DNA of 35,757 nucleotides from Zychaea mexicana (taxonomy: Eukaryota > Mucoromycota > Mucoromycetes > Mucorales > Lichtheimiaceae). Every line of letters begins with the position of its first letter. Positions within the stretch are counted from its first letter, which is position 1. Positions 24,015 through 34,157 of this stretch are shown one piece after another. Location: positions 1 to 35,757 of the forward strand of contig NW_026516889.1 in the NCBI RefSeq assembly GCF_025766255.1. The letters run 5' to 3'. The notes under the pieces were generated by a model. It did not search any database. It worked only from the letters and a program-made list of their open reading frames with translations, and had not been told where the DNA came from. Both the position numbers and the translations under genes were made by a program.

Positions 24015-25709
24015 TTGCTGGTAATGGGCCTTGTTTTCGGCCAACAATCGATCCAACGACCCAGGTGTGAACGGCTGTTCCGGTGGCGTCGCTTTCTGCA
24101 TCGTCGGCGAAGTTGGACTCGACCGTGCAACCCCTGTTCCAGCTTCTGAATGCATACCGAGCTTGTTTCGGTCATAGCCAATAGGAGATCCCGGTGGCGA
24201 CATGCTTTCCTTCTGGGGACTAAAGTTAATAGGTGACGGGGCCCCTCCTGTTCCTGTTCCTCCTACTGCTATTGCTGCTGCTGCTGCTGCAGCTGCAGCG
24301 GACGATGACGATGACGAATGGAGGTGGCTGGCAGTATGAGCCTTTTCCATCTTGTGATAGACGGAATCATCATGGTTTCGAGACTCTTGGTAGAATCCAA
24401 TGGCATCCAAGACAGCCTATAAGAAATGATGAACAGAGTAACAAGTTTGGTGATTAGCAATTCCACCCTTTTTTCGAATACTCTTGTTTCCTTCTTGTGC
24501 TTCGTTGTCCATTTTATATGCGTTACCTGAGGATTCTGGTATTGTTCCTTCTTGGAAATGCCACTCTGCTTCAACAGAACTTGCCATTCATAGGGTAAAC
24601 CAGTAAACTCACCCGTGGTGGGATCGAAGCCTACGTGCGTTACATGCTTGGCATTATATGGGCCCGAGATCTCCATTTCCTTTTCCTCCGTGTTTGCCGC
24701 CTTATCCTTATTGAGCAGATCTATTGAGATACACACATATACTTCAAGTCATTTTCTGCTAACAGTATTATACCATTACTGCACACGAAACCAGCCAATC
24801 ATTTCCGTGATAACAATGACAAACTACTATATATTCTTACCGTTAAAGCTGCCAACCATTTTGCCAAAGACACCCTTGAATGTCGTCCGGTCACGCGCTT
24901 TACCAAACCCTGCATTCGAGAGTTCCTTCATCATTTCCTCGGCAGAATCGTCACTCGTCTCACTGATCTGGCTGTTGCCTAAATTGGATGTCAATGTCGA
25001 TGAATTGTTGTTAACGTTGTTGTTATGGGCGGTAAGGGAGGTTGCAGCGGCGGTGGATATGTTAGGATGGGATGAGGCGACAGGATGATTATGTTGGGAG
25101 GAAGCAGTATTGTTGTTGTTAGATTTTACGATGGGCGAACTAGTAGATGGTGGTGGTGAACGATGACGAGATTTGCTGTTAAGGGATGATGATGAGGTGA
25201 GTTTGTTTGCTGAAGACGATGAGGTCGACTGAGATTTGGATCGTTTGATTGGTTGGATGGCATCAATACCCGTGTTACTACTGTTATTGTTGTCGGAAGC
25301 ACCATGGGGTCGATATTGAGGCAATGGTGGAGGCGATTTAGACTGCAAAGAGAACTTGCGAGAAGCACCTATATAGTATATATCCACATCAATGCCAATT
25401 AAAGTTAGATACGCTTAAACAGCAAGCAAAAAGTAGACGTATACACGCAACAAACACACTCTGGAAATATCGGATCAAAGCGTACACTGCTTACTAGCAC
25501 CAAACTCCCAAACCACTTTTACTGCTACTCCCCACGTCCCAACACTCCAACACCCGCATATATGCACCTGAACGCTTTTCGGTGATTTCTTGAGAGTTAC
25601 CAGATGCAGCAGAGTCTTGGTTGCGAATGTGTAACCGTTGCAGATGGCCAGAAAGTGATCGATGAAGGCTCGAGGTTGATTTACTGTTGTTATTGCTAGG
25701 TGATGACAT
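22630..25709 (-). CDS. p21-activated protein kinase (Ste20/PAK family) with CRIB domain
   Basis: Ser/Thr kinase, an effector of Cdc42/Rac GTPases acting in polarity and MAPK signalling. Exons: 25709-25568, 25368-24841, 24720-24527, 24416-23698, 23612-23233, 23156-23083, 22983-22630, all in phase, 796 aa. The CRIB motif [14 protein letters not shown] lies at residues 241-254. The kinase domain starts near 521: glycine loop GQGASGGV (526-533), VAIK Lys548, helix-C Glu564, HRDIKSDN (636-643), DFG (656-658), activation segment [14 protein letters not shown] (670-683). The domain is complete and runs to the C-terminus. No PH domain is seen between the start and the CRIB, so it is Ste20/PAK1-like rather than Cla4-like. 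The linker (289-520) is disordered, with an Ala run and a 14-residue polyGln. The ATG at 25709 is the first in frame. The first intron donor (GTGCAT) is weak and is the least certain boundary. Confidence 0.94.
23979..24020 (-). repeat. PolyGln-coding tract in the PAK kinase
   Basis: Fourteen Gln codons mixing CAG and CAA encode residues 421-434, between the CRIB and kinase domains. Codon mixing reduces slippage compared with a pure CAG run. Confidence 0.9.
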
Positions 25710-26939
25710 TGTCAAAGTAATAATAAAAATACGGAGAAAGGGTGTGTTGTGTTCTGGGGAGGGAGATAAGAGAGAAGAAAGAGAAGGAAGCTTTCTGGAC
25801 TGGGTTCTTGGTATTGTGTATAGGTAATATAACCTCGTTATTGGTTGCTATTGTTGTTGTTATTGTTTTGTCGCCTATTGTAGCTTTTGGCTCGTTGTTT
25901 CTTGGCCTTTCGTGCGTGTGGAAGAAAGGAAAGGTAATAATAAGCGGGCACAGGTTTGTGGGGGGTGTGGAGCTAACGCCAAAGAAGAAAAGAAGGAAAA
26001 AAACTGGCGAATCAGGTAAACCTTGTTTTCAAGTGCAAACGAGAAAAAAAGATGACCCAAGAGGAAATTGAGCCCAGTAAGCTTTGCTGAGTGAAAAGGG
26101 AAATGAGGGTTGAAAGGTAAAGAGGTGCGTGTGGGGTAAGAAGCGAAAAAAGAAACAGTAAAGCTCCTCGAACAAAAAAAACCGTGAATAATGGCGCACA
26201 CACACACAGCAATAGCAAAGCGACTCCAGCAATAACACCCAGTCAACCTTAACAAAGCACGACTCCGTCTTTTTCGATTCCTGTTTCCCCCCACTCATAG
26301 AAAGTAGGAAAAAAAAGCCCGCTGTGCGGTGGGCCATACATTCATTCACCACACACCACTTGCCATGGCTTGCCAGTCACACAAGGGTTACACGGGCAAT
26401 TTACACGCTGTTTGTTTTCACTGATAACAGACAGGATATCCAAGTGTGTATGTGTGGTCAGTCCCATCTAATATGGGGTCAATGTATCACACAGTTTCTT
26501 TTTATAAAGGTCCTCAGCACAAGCCATAAATAAACGATCTAATCGATTTACACACACGCGCACGGTATAAAAAGTCTGTACTACGTTTGCTACGAAAGAG
26601 AAAGAGAGCAAGGAACCGTCAATGGAAGGCCCTCCATTTTCCACTCTTTTTTCCAGCGATTCGATCTTTCTTTCTTTCTACCGATTAACCATTCCGGATA
26701 ACTGGTTATTTTACACATCATCAACTGTTGAATCGCACCCTCTGCTCCTGTATTCATCGTCTCGATATTATTTACTCCCTTCAGTAGAACAATGTGTTTT
26801 CTCTTGTACTGATCGTACCTGAATAAACCTTATTTTATTGGGTTTTCCCGCACCAAGTTAGGAATAATTTCACGCCAATAAGAATGCGTTTCCACAGAAT
26901 TTTACATAATATGCATCAACTTTTAATTTCATTGAGAAT
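25710..26939. other. PAK kinase 5' leader and intergenic
   Basis: On the minus strand 25710-26300 is rich in C/T runs, a long pyrimidine-rich leader or promoter for the kinase gene. At 26566 there is a TATAAAAA box on the plus strand, then a 66-codon ORF (26622-26822) immediately followed by AATAAA. That ORF is Ser/Leu/Tyr-rich with no recognised domain, and I do not call it a gene. Confidence 0.4.
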
Positions 26940-27152
26940 ATGCAACAAAGAAAATGCAACAGATTACCACAAGACTTTCATTTTTTAGGCAAGCATCAAA
27001 GACAACTTTACATGAGCTATTCATCCAACACAGTCTCCTTTAACAAGTACTGTATGCCATCACCTGGAGGAGTGCCCGGTCAACAACAATCAGTTGGAAA
27101 TGCCATCAGTGATGGAGATATAAATGAGGTACTATCCATGAAAATTTTGTAG
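26940..27152 (+). CDS. Possible small ORF or exon, 70 aa, unknown
   Basis: Starts MQQRKCNRLPQDF and contains CMPSPGGVPGQQQSVGN and ISDGDINEVL before TAG at 27150. The second half looks more genic than the first; a TTTTTTAG at about 26985-26992 could be an acceptor, making the real exon begin at 26993. GAG|GTACTA at about 27128 could be a donor. No partner exon or family recognised. Confidence 0.25.
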   Translation: MQQRKCNRLPQDFHFLGKHQRQLYMSYSSNTVSFNKYCMPSPGGVPGQQQSVGNAISDGDINEVLSMKIL

Positions 27153-27394
27153 ATATAAGTATATATACTTAGGAAGTCGGAATTAGAGAGCGATACGTAC
27201 ATGCAAGATGTAAAGAGGTGTAATATATTGAACCATTCACCCTATCCCGAATTTCACTTGCTTTGTAGCTATAAATACAACTGCGTTTCAAAATGATAAA
27301 AGTTTACACTTGCGTATTCTTGTTCAGAGAAGTATGATGAAGAAATCTGTATAAAGCATCATGTTTTTCTTGTCGTGGAGATCATTATGGTCTA

Positions 27395-28290
27395 TCTAGT
27401 TTGGATATGATAATGACCCAATCGTATGTCTTTTCTTGATCCAGCATTAAGCCAACCCCAGGGAGACGATTATAGCGCGGATGCCCCATGATCAAACGAC
27501 CAGCCAGCCCATTAATTACCAGTTTGAGCAGGATAGATGACAGGATGCACCACCAGGATCAAGCAAAGCATTGGCAAGGCGAGTGAGCACTTTTGCATCG
27601 ATGTTGATGCAAAAAGATCGACCGCCAGTTAAATAAAGTGAAAGGTCGTCTTTTTTTTAGCAGTAATCACAAGCGAGTTTCGGCCCAAGAAAAAGGAAAA
27701 AGACCTGCCATGAGAGCGTCGTTAAATACATTGACTGCGATAGCTCCGGTAAGGTGATGGGCAAAAAGCAGACTTGAAATCGGATATGGGAGACCATCAC
27801 TGCCAGGGTTGCTAACGCGTGGTGCCCGGCTGACGCCATCCTGATGCATATCCATAGTAAAAGGCATCATAAGCTTCAAAAGTAGCTCAGGAGCATCCAG
27901 CAGATCGGTTGGTACAGATTGCAGTAAAAGACAGGCAGCCTGCGTGTCAATAGCCTGGAGCATAAAGTTGCTGATAATACTGTATTGGTGCACGATGTCA
28001 ATTATAGTGTCGGGTCAGAGCAAAAGGCGATGTTTATTGATTGGCAGAGATGAGAGATACTGCGTTTGGCTTGGCTCACTTCGATTGTACGCTTGAGGTA
28101 TCCAGCAGAACGTCCTTGTCAGTGGTATGTAGTAGCTTGGAATTATGCAATTTCCACCTCGATAGACTTGAGGTAGGGGTCATGCTTTGAGCATCTGCAA
28201 CGGGGTTGTTAAAGTCCGTTGTTGCGCTAAAACTAACACCGCAATTCAAAACAACCTGTGTCTGCATTGTCAAACTAAGCACTCTGTCAA
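27395..28290 (-). mobile_element. LINE fragment C: reverse transcriptase N-terminal part, degenerate
   Basis: On the minus strand 27993-27667 encodes the region entering a LINE reverse transcriptase, with NPGSDGLPYPI (the SPGxDGLP signature), VFNDALMAGLFPFSWAETRL, then, after a frame break, INIDAKVLTRLANALL and LMLDQEKTYDWV, which carries the motif A aspartate. Stops and frameshifts interrupt it, and the palm core YxDD is missing. Upstream sequence to about 28290 (SRWKLHNSKLL) resembles the endonuclease-RT linker. It is inactive. Boundaries are approximate. Confidence 0.75.
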
Positions 28291-28360
28291 TTTTTTGACC
28301 AAAATCGATATATGTATCAACGCGCCCTCTTTGCTTTTTTCCTTATCACCTTCCGTCACC

Positions 28361-29342
28361 ATGACTATCACAAACGTTTCTACTGTTCCTTCTTCAGCTA
28401 ACACCATCACTACTACCCAAACTAACACCCCCATCGCTACTGCTCCTCCCACCAGCAATAGCGAACGTGGAGAATCCTGGATCACGGAGCATGACGTGCA
28501 TTTGGTGAATGCCTACTTGCAGGCAAGCACGAATCCCAGAGACGGGAGTGCCATGGGTGAAGACACCCTTTACGACAAGGTGTTGCAATTCTTCACCGAG
28601 AATTGCGGCAAGCCTATGAATCGCACTGCAAGCCAATGTAAATACCGGTTCGCCGTCATTTCCGCCCAGTGCTCGTATTTTTCTGCTTGCTATGCGAAAG
28701 TCTTGGCCGACGAAAGAAGTGGAGAGAATCTCGAGACAAGGTACAGTACCTTTGTCACATCCGTAACCAATTATAAAGCAACTAATATACAGAAATAGAT
28801 TAAGCGAGCCAAGGAGCACTACAGCCGAAAACCGCCCAGTAACAGTGGCAAGGTTTTCAACAAGATGGAATGTTGGACCATTTTGAAGGAGGAACCAAAG
28901 TGGCAACCGCGCGTTCCCTCGCGCAAGGATGAAGCTCTTGAGTCAGGAACTTTTCCTGAACGACCAATTGGCAAGAAGCAAGCCAAGGCCGCTGTCAAGG
29001 GTAAGAAGCGAGCTTCGGACGATGACGACCGTGCCTTGAACCTTGAGGAGAAAGCCTTAGAGCTTTCACATTAGCAACAAGAACACGATGAAAAGCGAAT
29101 TAATTTGCAAGAGAGGGCTTTTAAGCTGCAAGAGGTGAACGCCCACACCCAGCGAATCAAGGCAGTATTCGAGATCATGAAGGAGGATCCGGATACCATG
29201 CAAGGTATTTGGGCCAGTATGTAACCATTTCATTATTGTTTTTAAAATGATGAATGTTTTTATTTACTGATACAAACTATATTTTCTAGCCGTCAAACGT
29301 TCGCGAAAAATCACCACTGTTGTATCTACGACCCGAGGATGA
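28361..29342 (+). pseudogene. SANT/Myb-like DNA-binding gene with NAM-associated C-terminal region, degenerate
   Basis: One frame from ATG 28361 reads through to 29224 apart from two TAG codons (28796 and 29072). The N-terminal part has SWITEHDVHLVNAYLQ and TASQCKYRFAVI, typical of the SANT-like trihelix fold. FNKMECWTILKEEPKW, then ERPIGKKQAKA, then a charged coiled coil (HDEKRINLQERAFKLQE), are hallmarks of the NAM-associated (plant no-apical-meristem-associated) C-terminal domain. Such proteins are often partners or derivatives of PIF/Harbinger transposons. The first TAG could be removed as a 36-nt intron (28763-28798: GTAACC donor, CTAAT, AATAG acceptor). The second TAG has no such escape. 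A further exon, 29290-29342, joins in phase (GTATGT donor at 29217, TTTTCTAG acceptor), after which the frame shifts. I call it a pseudogene; readthrough is possible but unsupported. Confidence 0.65.
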
Positions 29343-29837
29343 AGCATCTGGTAGAATATGTCTTTATTTTAATGAATGATGAATACTTGTTTGGAAAGTT
29401 AGAAACTAACCTGTAATTAATTAGTTTCTTCTCAAAATACTGAACAATCTGAAGAGGAAGAATGCGCTGCTCCAGTAAGTGAAGATGTGATCCCGTCCAT
29501 ATCCAAATATACTTTTTTATTATTATCTATTATCAACTTCTGGTTCTATTATTATCTTAGATTTCTGACAGCGAAACCGATGGTAGCTCTTACAACCCAA
29601 ACAGCCGAAGTGAATGTTCAGAATACTCAAAAAATCCTTCGAAAACGCAAAGTTGCCTATGGTTACTTGGTCGGTGGTGGCTTGGAACAGTATGATCGCC
29701 CATTCAATTGCAAAAAGGTTGGTATACTCCCATCATCTCTCTCGGAGAAACCATGAGACTTATTTTTTGTTTGACTAACCATTGTTAAGTAGTGGGTCAG
29801 TTCGGAAATGGATTTGGTAGATGTTTTTTTAAAAGTA
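29343..29837 (+). pseudogene. Coding-like remnants downstream of the SANT/NAM gene
   Basis: Exon-like pieces follow with plausible GT/AG borders: 29425-29471 (SSQNTEQSEEEECAAP), 29562-29718 (ISDSETDGSSYNPNSRS in one frame, KVAYGYLVGGGLEQYDRPF in another) and 29792 onward (WVSSEMDLVDV). The acidic Ser-rich part continues the frame expected for the SANT/NAM protein only if a one-base shift near 29333 is repaired, so this looks like the decayed 3' part of that gene or a neighbour. A 9-bp inverted repeat (29401-29409 with 29421-29429) overlaps one acceptor. Family of the last part unknown. Confidence 0.35.
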
Positions 29838-30009
29838 CAGTCTACCCCCGTTAACGTCAACCCTCAGGATACCAGCAAAAGTGCTGACCATATCGAGGGT
29901 TGACGACCACCGGGGGTAGAGAATAGGCAAAATCTTTAAGTGCTAAATTTGAAAGGGTACCAGCGAATCGGTTGACGCTATCGGGGATTGACGTTATCCG
30001 GGTTGACTG
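29838..30009. mobile_element. MITE-like element, copy 2 (inverted relative to copy 1)
   Basis: 172 bp between TA dinucleotides (29836-29837 and 30010-30011). Read in this orientation it matches the reverse complement of 90-262 almost base for base, with about a dozen differences concentrated at the right terminal repeat, where GTTATCCGGG replaces GTTAACGGGG. No coding capacity. Confidence 0.85.
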
Positions 30010-30011
30010 TA

Positions 30012-30120
30012 GGCCGCCAGAAGAAATATTGACGAAGCAAAGATATTGGTTAGCAAATGGGTAGTGGAAGATGATTTAGAAGAAACCATACTGTATCAGG
30101 ACATCTTACGTGACATGTAG
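30012..30120 (+). pseudogene. Coding-like segment directly after the MITE
   Basis: From 30014 the frame reads ARRNIDEAKILVSKWVVED, then LEETILYQDILRDM and a TAG at 30118. Its composition is clearly more genic than the flanks. Together with the coding-like piece that ends at the other side of the MITE, it suggests that the element inserted into, or very near, an exon of an already decayed gene. Product unknown. Confidence 0.35.
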
Positions 30121-30667
30121 GTTAAAACATTAACGATGCTGGATACCTGTATCTAATAACAGAGGCTAAAAGTCCTATTTTATATATTTATATATATTTA
30201 TTGAAGGTTCAAATCGTATTCCAATGTATATGATCCATCAAAAATCATCGAAGACACGTTTGTCAAAGATAAATTGTTATATTTATGATCAGGATCTGAT
30301 CTAACATAAATAAACATATAGCGCAAATGGCGAAATCGCTGGATCGAAAGATAGAAAGAAAGCATTTAATCCCGAATCAGGTGGAAAACGAGGAGACTTT
30401 ACTGTATATACGTGTGATGGAGCCAAAAGCCAACTCCTTTGCCTGATGGAATGTAAACCTCCACGAGCGGGAAATAGCGACGATCTGTTCAAGGCAGCAA
30501 ATTGTCTATAAGATTGCATAGACAAGTCTGTTAGAGATGGTTGATTGCAGTGACTTGGGGTTTATATGCCATTGTATCAGAAGGTATCTTTAGGCTTTAT
30601 ATTTTTGGTTACTATCTATCGACGTATCGTCAAAACTGGATCTGACCTTTTTGTGTTTGTTTTGTAG
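30121..30667. other. AT-rich intergenic
   Basis: Nothing recognised; a TTTATATA-rich run lies at 30178-30201. Confidence 0.4.
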
Positions 30668-31140
30668 GATATCGTTGTCACGTCCTTTGTCTAGACTTAA
30701 AGTATCATGGAATGTACAGATTGGTAATGTGGGCACGTTTTATATTCCTACAAGCATTGACAACATGGATACTATGCTCGGTGCATTTCAAGTGATGAAT
30801 CATGTACGAGTAAGTTACTCGTATTATTTTACTACAATGGACTTGAATAAGGAGGATAGGCTCTGATTGAATAATTTTTGGAGACAATGGTTTTAGAAGC
30901 TGTACGATCATGTAAAAAGACCATCCGCATGAAAGTAAAATAACAGTCAAGACATGTCACTTCCTTCGTTCGATTCCCCGGTTCGCGTCTCGGAATTCAA
31001 GGTATATTGAGATTGATATGATCAGTATCTATACAAATCGCTCATTAAAAATATACTGATTGTAGGCTTTAAAAATGCTACAAAATGACAAAGAAGCTCT
31101 TGTTCGTGTTCGTCGCAAATTGAGTTTAAAAGAAGAATAA
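30668..31140 (+). CDS. Unresolved exons of an unknown small gene or remnant
   Basis: Segment 30668-30809 reads ISLSRPLSRLKVSWNVQIGN and GTFYIPTSIDNMDTMLG, with a TTTTGTAG acceptor and a perfect GTAAGT donor. Separately, ATG 30954 opens a 40-aa two-exon frame (30954-31001 and 31066-31140: MSLPSFDSPVRVSEFK, then KMLQNDKEALVRVRRKLS) with a GTATAT donor, a TTGTAG acceptor and phase 0. I could not join the two parts in one frame. They may be pieces of one decayed gene. No family recognised. Confidence 0.3.
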
Positions 31141-31536
31141 GTAAATATAATACGTTTTTATGCTAATATATCTCATTATAATGATTAACTGTACGTTTCT
31201 AAAGATGATAATAATGTATATGTAATAATTAGGAACAATCCAAGGATGAGTTTTCAAAAAAGCATACTGAAATTTAGCAGAAAGAACAAGCACATGTAAT
31301 CAAGCATTTGTATCATTACCAGTCCGGATATCTATCATATAAGATTGTTGAATATAATAAATTACTGCACGTGGTGCGATTTACATATAGTGAACATTGG
31401 TACCATTTCATAATAAAGTAGGTTTTCCATTGTATGACGTGATACATGTGTTTTTCAAAGTAAATCATCTTACTCTACAGATATACAGGTTAAGCTTCAT
31501 CATATATTTATTGGAAGGCAAAAGACGATACGTTTA

Positions 31537-32948
31537 TAGCATTCTTGTCGCTTCCTTGCGGTGCGGCGACTGATAAGAAAAAATACATAGTAGGAGGTGG
31601 TGTTCTAACTGAAACACCCCTTCTAAAGAGACGTCAAGCCCGATTAAAATGTTTGGTGAAAAGAGGTAACAAGTAAAATAAAATAAGAAAGGAAAGGAAA
31701 GGAAAGGAAGAGAGAAGTGAAGGTGTAAGAGCGGGGGGGGGAAAGAGCTGTCTATATACGCTATGAGTATAGTGAGGGATGTGGGGATGATGATGCCACA
31801 TTGCCTAGGTCTAGTGCTTCCTTGGGCGCCGGTTCATATGTATCGTAGTCAGTGTCCGGGTGGCTCAACTTGTGGATTTCACGCCGCACGCCACAGCACG
31901 CGAGTAATGCCGGCCAGGTCATTTCCATTTGCCACAAGACAATTCTATATCGGAACGTGGTAGTTTGTTTATGATATGGTCGATGATTTGTAGCTCGTTG
32001 TCCTGATCTGTTGGTGTAGTGCTGAAGGTCGTGTACAACTGCTGGAGTAGTGGTGTCAGCGATGCGCAGCTGGCGTAGTGCTCCCGTTTCGCACGCGGTG
32101 CTCGGCAACGACAATCCTTGAGTGGATAGGATGGTAGCCAGTGCATTCTCCATTTGATGAGAGGACGGCGGTTTCTGGGAAAAACGGCCAGATAGAGTAT
32201 GGGGACAACTTTTCTGGAGGGGCTTGAGACATCGGATGGCTTTGCATGAGCTGCGTCGACGGGCAATTTCTCCATCCCCCTTTTGGGAGATCGCTAATTC
32301 CACCGCGTCGTTCGGCGGATTGTCATGTCTTAAGTTTTTGCTATCGTTGGTGTAGGGATTCGGTGGTAGTTATTCTTCTCCAATAGTCGTCGCCTTGTTT
32401 ACTCCAGAGCAGCGAGTTCAATTATTCTAGCCATCCTGGATACCGGCAGAGGCGTAGACGGGTGACAAATTTAATTGGATTTTTCGGATGAGAGTTTGCA
32501 TAGATGGTAGATTGGCCAGCACCAGAGGTACGATCGTAGGAAATGAGGTAGTGATATTGCGATTGAAAGTCATTTTGATACAGCTGTTTTGTGCTCGATG
32601 TATCTTTTTGAGTTGGGCGGCTGATAAGGCGGTGATTGCAAGGCCGTATTCAAGAATTGGTTGGATAAAAGCTCGATAGGTTCTTAACGCAAGCCAAAAT
32701 CCCATGCCATATTGTGAACGCCGAGTCTTCGCAGGAGAACCATTCCCTCAGTTGCTTCGGTGGTGCGTGGGTTGATAAGCTGTTGAACGTCGATACCCTG
32801 ACTGATGAATGGAGTACTCAGATACTGGAATGGTTCGACGGTGCGCCGTGGTTTGTTGTAGATACGGAATGTGGGATGGTCGATTGACTGGTGTGGAGTG
32901 ATCAATAATGGCGCATTTATCGGGTGCCAAGAGTATCTTAAGCCTCTA
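31537..32948 (-). mobile_element. LINE fragment B: RT C-terminal part to 3' end, degenerate
   Basis: Minus-strand translation across several frames gives the end of a LINE RT and its thumb: KILLAPDKCAIIDHSTP, then RTVEPFQYLSTPFISQG, then LRTYRAFIQPILEYGLAI and LKKIHRAQNSCIKMTFNRN, then the C-terminal region containing WQMEMTWPALL. Frameshifts separate these blocks. The 3' UTR starts after about 31760 and matches copy A to the terminal TAGCATTCTTG at 31537. Truncated at the 5' side near 32948 and inactive. It is not collinear with fragment C, so the two are separate insertions. Confidence 0.85.
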
Positions 32949-34157
32949 TTTTACAGGTATATATCAGTCTGATTGTGTGTGTAGTATGGAGAACCTTCTT
33001 TAGCAGTCAATTGATAGAACAATACGTATCTTTTGTTTTTGGCAGCGTGGCAAGGACAACTGTACTCCTCGAACAATTACTATTCTCGTCCCCAAATATT
33101 ACCTATAATTTTATTTACTGTATACAATATGGTGCATCCTTTATGATTGCAAAAAGTGAACTCTAATAAATGACCGAAAAGTTGATGTTTTGCTTATTTG
33201 TTATTTAAATATCATTTTCTAGCATCTTTAGGAAAGTCGTTGAACCCGGGTTTACTTCTTTTGTTAATAAATGGCTGAGGCTGTATGAACTGAACTTTAC
33301 GCAGGATTCGAAGCCAGGATCGTCCTCAGCCAATAGAATTGCGTGCCGTCATTCCGTGTTGCATGTTGGCGTTTTATTTTGTTTCCCCATGCTTCCACTC
33401 AATAAAATACAGAAAGCAGCACGATTAAAGAAACGCAATGCAAAAATGTACTTATATCGAGCACAGATCCCTCAGCAGACATGTTTACATTTTCTTAACA
33501 AAGAGATATAGTTATGATAAAAGGAATGCTCTGTTTGCTTTATGATTATGCACCATAGGAAAAAAGTGTGCAGGATTTGTGCAAAAATGTGCGGAATTTG
33601 AGCGATGTGTAAGAATGTGCGTTTACGTAGTTTTTTGGACATTTTTTGCACACAGCTTTGTGCAGGATATGTATCCTTTTGCACACTCATTGCACACAAC
33701 TGTGCTGGTTTTGTACGTTTTTACACACACCTTCAACGTCTGACAGAGTAACACTAGCGTTTCATTGGGTAGATACAACAGCATTTCTCCAAAAACAGGC
33801 TTCTCACTGGACGAGCCGTACAACGACAGAAAGTAACTCCCGATTATCATTGGACCAAACATACTATTCAATTGCTTTTTTATAGATATAGGATATAGCG
33901 TTTTATTCTTTTTTTTAGGACAACAAAAATCTGTTATGGGAATATTCATAGGGAAATAAATAATAAAAGAACGATGGCGATGCAAAGACTATGACGGAAG
34001 AAGAGAGGAACAAAAATTGTGTAGTAGTACAGACTTTATCGTAATTAAAAAGAAGTTTAGCGGATAGACGACCTTGTTAATAAAGGAATTGTTTATTTTA
34101 GCGATACGAGCAGAAAACACGCAAAAGTAGATCACGATAACAATACTTACACCAAAA
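32949..34157. other. Intergenic with TGTGCA-rich repeats
   Basis: No gene is supported. Between 33565 and 33730 the motif tgtgca and its complement tgcaca recur many times in both orientations (for example tgtgcaggatttgtgca and tgtgcaggatatgt), giving chance open frames rich in Cys and Thr. Confidence 0.45.

Noticed and set aside
26622..26822. 66-codon ORF between a TATAAAAA box and AATAAA
   Set aside because: Signal spacing is suggestive, but the peptide is low-complexity Ser/Leu/Tyr with no recognised feature, and such A/T-rich signals are common here.
27395..32948. Fragments C and B as one full-length LINE split by insertions
   Set aside because: Both read on the minus strand, but the 5' part (C) lies downstream of the 3' part (B), so they are not collinear.
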